DNA from: a virus
Length of the DNA stretch: 25,892 nt
Virus record (IMG/VR): IMGVR_UViG_3300034788_000096
Location: 1 to 25,892 of that record
Direction: 5' to 3' (one strand)
Made by a program: the position numbers and the translations under genes. The notes under the pieces are model-generated. The model was not told where the DNA came from. It was given only the letters and a program-made list of their open reading frames with translations, and searched no databases. Of this stretch, positions 10,101-17,100 are shown piece by piece; positions within the stretch are counted from its first letter, which is position 1, and the number at the start of each line of letters is the position of its first letter.

Positions 10101-13100
10101 TCCGCGCCAGAAACAGTGTAATCTAATCTAGTAGTAATACCAGCAAAGACTTCAAATGTGTTGGTAGAAACGTTACTGATGGGTAGCCAAGAATCACTTA
10201 TAGGATCGGTTGATCTTGGATAGTATTTTGTTGTTGTAAATGCGTCTAATGAACACTTCCAACCTATAGACTCATCTGCAATTCTAACTTGATCACCATT
10301 TGCAAATCCATGATTAGGCATAGTCAATGTCATGATACCCACAATGGGGTTATAATTTGCAGTTGTTATTGAGTGTTGTGTAGGGCCTGTAAAATTATGA
10401 CCATTATCGGTCAGTATCAAAGATCCAGTGCCAGGATCGTAGTCAGCGTTACTAACTGTTATGTTTGCTCCCGCTTCAATTACAAACACTCCATTAGGTT
10501 TAGTTTCGGAGGGTACAAATTGATGTTCGTAGTCACCACCAACCTTGATAGTTTTTGCATCAGAACTTACATAGGTATGTGCATAATCACCACCAGCAAA
10601 TGTGGATGTTGCAGTAGAATTAACCCAGACATGCGGATATGGCCCACCAGTCAGTAATGCGCCTTCTTCTGCACGAAGGAATTTGTGGGGATAATCACCA
10701 CCATATATTAATGCGCCAGGAAGAGCCTCTTCAAATCTATGAATATACTGATTCTTTACACGAGATATACCGACATCTACTTCAAGTGCAGTTCCAGAAT
10801 AACCTACGATTGGGATAGAAGTATCGTATGCAGTTGATCTACTTCTTGGATAATAATGTTGATAAGCACCATTATCTAAAGCACATGTAAATGCAAGACC
10901 AGTTAGAATAACATCTTTACCTACTTTGTAGCCGTGAGGAGCAGCAGTAGTGACAGTTAGAACTCCAGTTATATTGTCATATGCTGCAGTTCCGATATTT
11001 AACGCAGGGTCGTAATCGCAAGTAAAAGCGATACCAGAAAGAACAACACAATCGTCCTCTGTAAGGTTGTGATCTTTTCTTGTGGTAACAGTTGCAATAC
11101 CAGATGATTCGTCATATTCAACATGACCAACTTGTACAGCAGGAGCACTTGTAAATGTGACTGCAATACCAGTAGCTTGAATAAAGTCATCATTCTCTAA
11201 TCCATGACCTTTGTATGGAATATATGAACCTATACCAGATCCAACATTGGCAGTGTGAATACCAGTGGTAGTCATTGCAATACCAATATTGACATTGAAG
11301 TTAAGTGTACTTACAATACCAGTAACACCAAAATACTTTTGAGTGTCGGACGGAAATATAATATCTCCAACACCTGTGCTAAATGCAATACCAGATAACT
11401 TTACAACACTTGCAGTTGTTAGTCCATGAGCAGATGCAGCAGTGATAGTTGCAACACCAGAAAGAGAATCATATTCTAGTGCGTTTATATTTTTTGAATC
11501 GCCATCTTTATCACCAATAGCGGTAATTGTAGTAATACCAGTTGGAGGGTTTTGATTGATATGTTCAATATGTTTTGGAGTGAAGAATCCAGTTCCACCC
11601 TCTACAATACTGAAGTTTGTAATGATACCTGCTTCTGCTCTGTTTACAACACCGCCACCAACATAGTTGTGTGCAAAACTTGATATACCAACGAACGCTT
11701 TGAAAGTGTTTGCAGTCGTTCCTATTATATCAAAACCTGTGACGTTTCTACCGTCCATGATTGCAGTATCAATACCAGCTTGAACAAGACCACCACTAAC
11801 ATATGTTAATGGTTGTGTCCCTACACCAGCCATGACTGTTACTATTTCAGTAGTAGCAATACTTACAATGGGATATCCATCTTCTCTGAATAAGAAAGTA
11901 GATATACCTTCTGTGACTTGTACTTCTTTTACAAGTAAGTTTTTACTCTGATTACCAGCTGTACCAATATAATGTCCACCATAAACTTGAATCGTTGCAA
12001 TACCTGTAATATAATCATAACCAAACGAACCAATATTTCTCGCTGCTGTTACTGGCGCAAATGTAAATCCAGCACCTGTAATTCTTACCCTATCATCAAT
12101 TTCAAATCCATGAGCACTACCAGTTGTAAATGTAGCAATACCAGCAATATGATTATAGATTGCAGTGCTAATTGCAACACTAGTTGTTGACGATTGACCC
12201 AAGAGAGCAGTAATACTAGCACCATACCCTTGAGATGATCTTATACTAATTTCTGGGACTGTTCTGTAACCCTGGCCTTTACCTTCTATCTGAATATGTT
12301 CTAGACTACCTGTAGAACCAACACCTACCCTTACAGTCGCTTTTTGTGGGATATAGTATCCAGCACCAGTCTGTAATCCTACTTTACTAATTCTTCCCGC
12401 TCTTGGAACTCCACTTAAGAAGTTAAGTTTATTTTCTGCATTGTCTACTACCTCAAAGTCCAATCCTGGCGTCTGAACAACATTATTGATCAATATGAAA
12501 GGATTATTGTTTATATCAACACCTGTGTTTACACTATTGTAGAGTGATGTAACAATACCACTATTTTCAGACAGTGAAAACTGTGTTCCAGAGATACCAG
12601 TAAATTCTAATGAAATATCGTCTAATATTACATTTTTATCTTTAGGGTCAAATGAATCTAATTTTCTAGAGAATAATCTACCAGAAAATGAAGAGTTAGT
12701 CTGTAATCCTTGAGGGCCTGTTTTGCCGTAGGGTGCATCAGAAAAGAATATATTATCATCTACAATATTGTAATCACCAGCAAATACTGAATATGCAAGA
12801 CCAGCAGAAGCGTGACTTGTAGCTATTGATCCAAATGCACCTCTTTCTACAACAACACCTGACTGTTCTGTTTGGTTGAATATAGGAAAATATCCAGCAC
12901 CAGTTTTAAATATAACAATTTCTGATACTGTTCCAACACCAGATATTTTAGGGTAAAAGACTCCTTCTACACTAGGAGTAGCTGTACCCTCTATTACAAT
13001 CTTAGGTGGATCTGTTTGTGCATAGCCTGTTCCTCCATCTAAAACCTCTATATTAACTACTCCATAAACAGAGTTAAAAGTTGGTTTTAGTAGAACTCCT

Positions 13101-13123
13101 TGTCCAGGCGTAGTTCTTGGCAT
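4118..13123 (-). CDS. Giant (3001-residue) repeat-rich baseplate/tail structural protein
   Basis: One uninterrupted frame from ATG at 13123, beginning MPRTTPGQGVLLKPTFNSVY; GAGG overlaps the upstream TGA 11 bases before the ATG. The visible layout is as follows. Residues 1-330 hold GGxGY modules and an ILINNVVQTPG segment (about 210). About 330-720 hold HGL/HGF-type beta modules resembling the FCCH-like repeats of phage tail proteins. About 715-1945 hold twelve units with the signature C-x2-D ... YPR-x2-DP, interrupted by four tandem 18-residue GGDYxH repeats (808-879). A second NDILQTP segment lies near 2207. Seven VAVG-type units (about 2455-2753) resemble a beta-propeller. The C-terminal domain contains WGKIFGYQNRGSG and ends RKKPLT. 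There is no signal peptide or membrane helix. It lies between gp7 and gp8, where T4 has no gene, and shares a transcript with the 340-residue gene. I infer a peripheral baseplate or host-contact role; no enzyme signature is recognised. I do not assign a T4 name. Confidence 0.85.
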   Translation of the reverse strand: MPRTTPGQGVLLKPTFNSVYGVVNIEVLDGGTGYAQTDPPKIVIEGTATPSVEGVFYPKISGVGTVSEIVIFKTGAGYFPIFNQTEQSGVVVERGAFGSIATSHASAGLAYSVFAGDYNIVDDNIFFSDAPYGKTGPQGLQTNSSFSGRLFSRKLDSFDPKDKNVILDDISLEFTGISGTQFSLSENSGIVTSLYNSVNTGVDINNNPFILINNVVQTPGLDFEVVDNAENKLNFLSGVPRAGRISKVGLQTGAGYYIPQKATVRVGVGSTGSLEHIQIEGKGQGYRTVPEISIRSSQGYGASITALLGQSSTTSVAISTAIYNHIAGIATFTTGSAHGFEIDDRVRITGAGFTFAPVTAARNIGSFGYDYITGIATIQVYGGHYIGTAGNQSKNLLVKEVQVTEGISTFLFREDGYPIVSIATTEIVTVMAGVGTQPLTYVSGGLVQAGIDTAIMDGRNVTGFDIIGTTANTFKAFVGISSFAHNYVGGGVVNRAEAGIITNFSIVEGGTGFFTPKHIEHINQNPPTGITTITAIGDKDGDSKNINALEYDSLSGVATITAASAHGLTTASVVKLSGIAFSTGVGDIIFPSDTQKYFGVTGIVSTLNFNVNIGIAMTTTGIHTANVGSGIGSYIPYKGHGLENDDFIQATGIAVTFTSAPAVQVGHVEYDESSGIATVTTRKDHNLTEDDCVVLSGIAFTCDYDPALNIGTAAYDNITGVLTVTTAAPHGYKVGKDVILTGLAFTCALDNGAYQHYYPRSRSTAYDTSIPIVGYSGTALEVDVGISRVKNQYIHRFEEALPGALIYGGDYPHKFLRAEEGALLTGGPYPHVWVNSTATSTFAGGDYAHTYVSSDAKTIKVGGDYEHQFVPSETKPNGVFVIEAGANITVSNADYDPGTGSLILTDNGHNFTGPTQHSITTANYNPIVGIMTLTMPNHGFANGDQVRIADESIGWKCSLDAFTTTKYYPRSTDPISDSWLPISNVSTNTFEVFAGITTRLDYTVSGADYTPSVGVMTMSIGFHDLEVGQSIKFRDGSLGFSCEADAYIATKYYPRAKDPTYNTAVPIIGAAGTTITVNVGISTIVKYNIRNADYTPAVGVMTVSVDRLHGFQAGESIKFKPGSLVFKCEQDGFQTNHFYPRPTDPYYDKPVEIIGAAGTIFTVNVGPTTSANVYQFLPNQGVAVEGVISGGDYPYTLVGVGTDAVITGGGDYTPYVYVSSTANNVERPSMRALIQEGALSFKCAKDDYATIHAYPRKTDPAYNTNLGIVSVTANTFEVRVGVSTIEERSISTSTYNPATGDFVMNVGVGHSYINESAHTISTATYNPSTGVLEPTIANHGFVAGEYVKFDLESITFKCDKDGYTTNKAYPRYSDPYLNKWLPIYNVGVNTFSVFVGISTIVNTHWFQSATTGGLKKARDTVGINTASIIFTCARDNYATEHAYPRPDDPIGGNVSVGIGSTSADTITINVGVSTIVNYNISTASYTASTGIMTVFSNVHGFNGSYTRNVEFATYDAGSGIMTVTSAGHGMVTGNRVQFERDSIRFRCKMDGRLSIKSYPRRKDPSDQKWLSVTTVDLDKFSVNVGTSPLVYHTPTSGSYDPFTGLMTIDIGSHTLQKGTSVKLKTNGFKFTCALDNHATFHYYPRKSGLSGPDPAYNTAVKITATTDTTITLDVGTSSNQTEHILVSAVNNAVISGGNYLHTFENAKLGGLLIARDTIGLATDSYTFRCAQDGYATDHTYPRSTDPIHNVEVGVVTSTLDTFTINVGITSRVKFNVTNATYDANSGLATITTDSSHGLSTVTSVGLATGGLVYSCAMDQYATEHPYPRPTDPAHNTALYPTSVTSNNVTLNVGVSTRVAYNINHADYHESIGIMTAYLPVVHGITTAAGIGRNVKLRTEGILFSCSQDNYTTKQFYPKGGDPYYNGSIITRVINNNVIETQVGPSTTPSFYNGGGKIQGVILAPRLNNNSPSGTDFAAGGTFVDKIIDNKTYVVNVGISTVDHNYARAGLSQKGKRIASSIEQGFSGFDVIEKLDAATFRVNAGLTTQKALYKRGGEVTKPVFVDVTEPDKMFNRNLVYASGNSGIGTNSKVDFRINVDGNIAEFNVLEEGSAFKVGDKLTVSGIATDPRVGVLTEFQLTVEELENDSFSGFYPGQFILFDDISPFFNGTRKKFTLSVTTSGSTEILSLKTLPGSDMDITNNIFIYINDILQTPQTSYIYKGSRVIFTEAPKPNSKCSVFYFRGSKRDVETVEPISSLKPGDTVQIKENRFDVTDIDQFERTSKRIVASDLLETFTYNSIGINTAQDAERPLSWEKQRGDQILSGVLVSKARPSLSSKVLPTTRLIKNVGKTDDTIYVNNVYPLFNAIDKLLQSENTIQIFDDNEIIPGVITSIVSTSSSISSLTISYGGTGYSLTNPEVSISNSKINRKDPISDWKFDGISGIIQAVNFKAITQSEPYVAVGSSSYYMNTKSGTFWERGQIGFGNTVQFNGVGMGYSQGNTNTNYVMAVGDGAAMARAVSIGNSMSAWTPIDLKEKRVIPAINVTNTFDSTYTGSFKDVIWERSRDTWVAVGAAGSIFTAVGMTTAEAFSQYSGTLETLNSIAYGQAEFIAVGNGGAVIASNDGIIWSDKVSNTVQDINDIIYDGSKFIFVGNNGTIGLSTNKNFWQPYSQQLPAGTQHPATFDFAKIKYFNNFYIGISTVGDVYYSFDLANWNKRDITHPNEIRDIANTPYGNFNSTRILAVGSGTTQFYADPVLNRAAATASVTAGVITSVVVTDGGFGYDVGSSPPVIVQTDKTRKEDIFSINAVGDFGDIVGINTWLPGTANVLPRLAFTLKSQFNDNTNLGYGYSSLNQLGVNFTGLEKGDFFTIYDSPLVVGHALTGITTSSGSNVAVGMVTEGDYLGGVFRVETITPGDAVSGLATVTCAFLPGPISYGNNVIQVGLAVTANTDTFWGKYSWGKIFGYQNRGSGNPEEFFVNNMNGNTGLSTASVVSRKKPLT
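4863..5760 (-). other. Seven-unit VAVG repeat region, likely beta-propeller
   Basis: Within the 3001-residue protein (about residues 2455-2753) seven consecutive units carry a buried strand of the type YVAVG, FIAVG or FIFVG. Several are followed by a turn and a W: VAVGSSSYYMN, VMAVGDGAAMA, WVAVGAAGSIF, FIAVGNGGAVIASNDGIIW, FIFVGNNGTIGLSTNKNFW, YIGISTVGDVYYSFDLANW, ILAVGSGTTQF. The S-x-D-G-x-x-W turns are like the Asp-box of sialidase-type propellers. Seven units would suit a seven-bladed propeller. The fold is inferred; the repeats are seen directly. Confidence 0.6.
9470..9565 (-). repeat. Second cluster of GGDY 18-residue repeats
   Basis: Between YPR units 4 and 5 of the 3001-residue protein, GGDYPYTLVGVGTDAVIT is followed directly by GGGDYTPYVYVSS. 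This gives two units with the same 18-residue step and GGDY start as the tandem cluster at 10487-10702. A further single copy, GGNYLHTF, lies near 8020-8050. The copies look like dispersed relatives of one short module. Confidence 0.6.
10487..10702 (-). repeat. Four tandem 18-residue GGDYxH repeats (54-bp period)
   Basis: Residues 808-879 of the 3001-residue protein consist of four in-frame units of exactly 18 residues: GGDYPHKFLRAEEGALLT, GGPYPHVWVNSTATSTFA, GGDYAHTYVSSDAKTIKV and GGDYEHQFVPSETKPNGV. The GG-x-Y-x-H start is kept and the second half varies. The GGT GGT GAT codons recur in the first, third and fourth units, which suggests old tandem duplication. They sit between YPR units 1 and 2. 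Confidence 0.85.
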
Positions 13124-13134
13124 TTACTCTACTT

Positions 13135-13138
13135 CCTC
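13135..13138 (-). promoter_or_regulatory. Shine-Dalgarno-like GAGG for the 3001-residue gene
   Basis: The minus strand reads TGAGGAAGTAGAGTAA just before the ATG. GAGG overlaps the TGA stop of the 340-residue gene and lies 11 bases before the start codon. It supports the ATG at 13123 and coupling of the two genes. Confidence 0.5.
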
Positions 13139-14159
13139 AACTAATGTTAATAGAACTTGAACAATAAACTCTGGTAACACCAGTGCCGTCTCTTATGATA
13201 CTGAACGTTAAGATATCATCATTTGCCGTTGATGGTGGTGGATTACCTCCAACCCATTTTATTCCTGTTGCAATAGTAGCTCCATTTACAGTGCATGGAT
13301 CACCGTAAGTATATCCAACTCCAGCGTTGATAATAAGTGTTGCTGTGGTTGCTTTACTATTTTCACCACTTACGTTAGTAAACGCCCATGAAGTTATTGT
13401 TGTTGTTGCAACTCCAACAACTACAGATCCTTGTGAAACATCAATAGTAAATGTGCCGCCTGCACTCACTTGCATAACGTCACTATAATTTCCTACAACT
13501 TTTTCTGTAATATCAGAATTAAAGTTGACTTGATCCATTAAAGTACTTGCACCACCTACTAGAACGTCACCTTGTACGTCTAATCTACATGTTGGAGCAG
13601 TAGAACCAATTCCAGTATACGCTTCGTTGGTAACTACAAATGACTTGTTATCTGATATTGCAGCGTCAGATACTCGCAATCCATATCCATTTCCTTTTGC
13701 AACTGCCCAAATAGTTGGTTTTTCATTTGAGAATGATGCGACTTCTAGTTGAGATGTGGGTAAAGATGTTCCGATGCCCACCATACCATCAGCTTTGATT
13801 CTGAACATGGTTGCTGCAAAACCAACTTCAACAGGGCCATCTGTAATAGCACCAGGCTGTTGAATTGTTATCTTACCAACGTCTGCATAACTTGAAGTAA
13901 CAACACCAGATGTATTGATATCAATGTTATCTGTAACGCTCGATGCCATACCAGCAAGAACAGATGTTGATGCAATACCAGCGTTTGTTGAGTAACCAGC
14001 TGTAGTGGCAAAGGAAACAAAACTTACAAGATTAGTGCCATCTCCGAAAGTATCATATATCTCGTTGAAATTATTATTAATCTTTATAGTTCCTGCCAAC
14101 AGGGTATCACCTGTGCCGTCATTCGGAGCAGAACCAGTACTAATCCCTTGTTTAGACAT
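13137..14159 (-). CDS. Virion protein with gp9/gp10-type N-terminal motif and fibre-like repeats
   Basis: 340 residues from ATG at 14159. Residues 12-41 read NDGTGDTLLAGTIKINNNFN then EIYDTFGDG. This resembles, from memory, the N-termini of T4 gp10 (DDGTGDYLRKGGIKINENFD ...) and gp9 (STGDILFDGGNKIN ...), the part that anchors these trimeric proteins in the baseplate. The middle has two tail-fibre-like units, VGIGTSLPTSQLEV and TGIGSTAPTCRLDVQGDVLV. The C-terminus has a GVGYTYGD module and a VGGNPPPSTANDD segment that recalls modules near the end of the neighbouring gp7-like protein. It is read from its own late promoter and leads a two-gene unit with the 3001-residue gene. I infer a trimeric baseplate-attached connector or short fibre; it is too diverged to be named gp9 or gp10. 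Confidence 0.8.
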   Translation of the reverse strand: MSKQGISTGSAPNDGTGDTLLAGTIKINNNFNEIYDTFGDGTNLVSFVSFATTAGYSTNAGIASTSVLAGMASSVTDNIDINTSGVVTSSYADVGKITIQQPGAITDGPVEVGFAATMFRIKADGMVGIGTSLPTSQLEVASFSNEKPTIWAVAKGNGYGLRVSDAAISDNKSFVVTNEAYTGIGSTAPTCRLDVQGDVLVGGASTLMDQVNFNSDITEKVVGNYSDVMQVSAGGTFTIDVSQGSVVVGVATTTITSWAFTNVSGENSKATTATLIINAGVGYTYGDPCTVNGATIATGIKWVGGNPPPSTANDDILTFSIIRDGTGVTRVYCSSSINIS

Positions 14160-14164
14160 TACTT

Positions 14165-14176
14165 AAAAACGTTTTT
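14165..14176 (-). promoter_or_regulatory. 12-bp palindrome (A5-CG-T5) in leader of 340-residue gene
   Basis: AAAAACGTTTTT lies 5 bases before the ATG and directly after the late promoter. It is the short form of the palindrome in the gp8 leader, at the same relative position. No Shine-Dalgarno motif is seen in the leader. Confidence 0.55.
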
Positions 14177-14180
14177 TCTT

Positions 14181-14188
14181 TATTTATA
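14181..14188 (-). promoter_or_regulatory. Putative T4-type late promoter (TATAAATA) before the 340-residue gene
   Basis: The minus strand carries a full TATAAATA, the T4 late consensus, starting 1 base after the TAA of the gp7-like gene (14190-14192) and ending 21 bases before the ATG at 14159. AAGAAAAAA follows, as at the other promoters. This is the best promoter match in the window. Confidence 0.75.
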
Positions 14189-14189
14189 G

Positions 14190-17100
14190 TTAATATGGAG
14201 GGTTATCATCCATAGTTGCAGTTGTTGTGTCTACATTCAATACATTTGAGTTAAGTCTCTTTGTATCGTAGTAGAAATTGTTATCAACAACTTTGTTTGC
14301 GACAGCTTGTTTTGCCTGTGCAAATGTAGCTTCTCCTATCTGTTGAACCTTCATAAATTCATCATCAACCTTGATAATATCACCCTTAGATAATGAACTG
14401 ATACCAGCAGCGACTGTGATGTTTTCACCAGTTCCACCAATAGCATCTGAGATCTCTACATTTAGGAGTTTATTTGTAATAGGTGTCTGTATGATATTAT
14501 CAATCAGAATCAATGCTTGTTTGTTTGGATCTTGAACTTTGAGAAGGTGTGTACCAGTTCCTAGACCAGTAAACTCAAATGGTAATGATGTTGATAGACC
14601 AGCGACTCTAAAGTTCACATCATCAACCTTCTGAACAAATAATTCATTAGGCATGATGTTTGTTCCACACTCTACAGGAGTTAATTCTATATTGTTAGTT
14701 GGAGTCGCACCACCAATATATGTTCCAGCAATCGTTATGACATTGGTTGAAGCATATCCAGTTCCACCAGTAACAACACCAACAGCAGAGATATCTAAAT
14801 TACTATCTCTAGTTATGTTAAAGATTGCACCAGAACCAGATCCATTGGTTGTAGATGGGACATTGGTGTATGTTGTTTGTATTCCAACTCTAGAACCTGT
14901 TGTCTTAGTTACAGGGAATAACAAATCATTAGCTGGTGATGCACCACCAAGATATGTACCAGCAATTCCCACAGTATCACCAACAATGTAACCCTCACCA
15001 CCACTAATTAAAACAACAGCAGTAGATATACATTGTCCAGTTATTTGAGAGAAATCAAACTTAACTTGGAAAACAGCACCAGATCCAGTTGTGGTGAAGC
15101 CAGGTATTCCTCCATTTGGATTACCAAAACCATATAATGTAAATACAGGGCCTGGAGGATTCTGTGTAACAGCAGTTCCTGTAACAGGGCCTGGAATTTG
15201 AACATTATATCCATTTTCAAACAGAGAACTACCACCTACTCCAGAAGTTACCGCAGCCATCACAATGTCTTTAGTTCCTGTTGTGTATGATGTAATTGCA
15301 ATACCAATTTTAGATCCACCCTGAGTATCGAGATTTACTACCTGTCCTGTTTGGAAATCATGATTTTGAATACTGATAATATTCAGATCGAGGTTTACAT
15401 CAGTGCTTGACCCTGCATTATATGATTTTTTAAACGCTGGATTACCACCAGTTGTTAATTGGAACTGTTTACTTCCAACTAATGTACCAGTTCTATCATG
15501 TTCTCCAGTAAATCCACTTGAAATGTCATCTAAGTTCAAGACTTTGTTAGTCTTGTTCATGATGAAACTCTTAATTGGTCTACCTTCTGGGAAGAAGATT
15601 CTTTGTACAGAACCATCATCTAGAGCGTCATCTTCTGTAACTATAGCAAAGTTATCTCTCTTACCCATGTACATCTCATTATCAATGTTCAATATGAGAT
15701 CAACTGTAGTATCAACCGATTTAACTTTCATATTGTTGGATTTTGCAATACCAACAGATACTAAGTCTAATGTATCAGCGTCATTCTTAGGATTACTCTC
15801 AATAACAAGATCTGAGAACTCTAGGAATCCAGATGGGTGAACAATTGATTTAACAGACTCTTTCCATGTGTTATATGGTAAATTACTCTTAATTGAATAT
15901 GAGAACTTCTGGAAATAGAAGTTGTCTGATAATCTCTGACTGAAATCATTAAGGATACCGAAATTCAAGTCATTTTTAGAAACTTTGTCTCTTGTAACAC
16001 CAAGAGTTGTTGGCACGCTGAATCTGTTGACATCTCTTACGTTTCCTTTTAACTCAGATACTTGGCCAAACAATGTGTCGCCAGGTAAAAGAGTTCCAAT
16101 AGTATCTCTCAATCTAAGTTGACTGATGTTTACATTCCAACCATTTTCTGCTACGAATCCTTCAAACTTAGTAGATGTAACTTTTTCACCAGATAGGTAC
16201 TTAGCGTCGTTAATAATAGTCATATTAAACTTCGCCATATCATTGAAGTTTACAATAGACCCTAATGTAAAGTCATCATCATAAGTTCCAAGGGTAACTG
16301 TAGATATTCCAGGCGCATTTGCCATACTAAACTCTACAGTTGCATTTACAGTACTTACACCTGTAACTGTGTAGAATGAGAAGTCATAATCAGCAGAGTT
16401 AAAGTTAGATTCACCCGATTCTAACGATGCTGGTTTGATTCTACATCCTTCAACAAATACTTTATCACCAATAGCAAATGGTAACTTAGTTTCTGTAGAT
16501 GCGAAACCAGTTTTGACTGGTATGTTGAATTGTTGATCTAATAACAACTCAGCAGTGACAGTGGTGCCACTATGAGTAATATTGTCTATATCGTAACCAT
16601 TTGAATTATTAGTTGTAATAATACTCAAAGGTTCTTTGAACTCAAACGCATTTTGTATTACTTCTACTCTGTCAACAGCTCCACCAGCCACATGCGCTAT
16701 AATTGACACATTACTATTACCTCTGACTGCAAGAGTAGGTGGTTGGTTATATCTACGTCCACCATCAATAACTTGTATCTCATCTATCCTAGCAATACCA
16801 CTAATATCAACAATAGCGGGAACTGCTAAGAATGGAAGTAAAGTTGGATCAGTTGGGTAATCAAATCCGTCTTTGATTCTTTCAATAGTATCAATCTGTC
16901 CTATTTCGGGAGAAGAGACTTTTACAATAGCATCCTGACCTTGTGTGCTTGCAAAACCAATAACTTTTGGAAGAACTGTATATCCTTTGCCTGGGAAATT
17001 GATTTTAGTCTTGAATATTGGGCCTCTAGCAGAAAGAGATGTTGTGCTGTATGTTATTGTACTTACACCAATTCTAGAAACAAATTTTTGTGATTCTAGT

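Larger units (their letters stand above)
7290..10981 (-). repeat. Array of twelve C-x2-D ... YPR-x2-DP protein modules
   Basis: Twelve degenerate units lie in the 3001-residue protein. The invariant cysteines run from residue 747 (CALDNGAYQHYYPR) to residue 1905 (CSQDNYTTKQFYPKGGDP), a mean spacing of about 105 residues, although local spacing varies. A typical unit has DYxPxxGxMT, then HGFxxGxxVKF, then SLxFxCxxDxYATxHxYPRxxDP, then LPIxxVxxxTFxVxVGxST. Eleven copies have YPR and the last has YPK. The cysteine and the following aspartate are kept in all twelve; a thirteenth, decayed start (FTCDYDPALN) precedes the first. The flanking strands look like the HGLxxGDxV modules common in phage tail proteins, with the YPR segment as a replaced loop. 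Function unknown. Confidence 0.85.

Noticed and set aside
10487-10702. 54-bp tandem repeats as a CRISPR or replication iteron array
   Set aside because: The repeats are in frame, diverged at DNA level, and have no spacer/repeat alternation; they are explained by 18-residue protein repeats.
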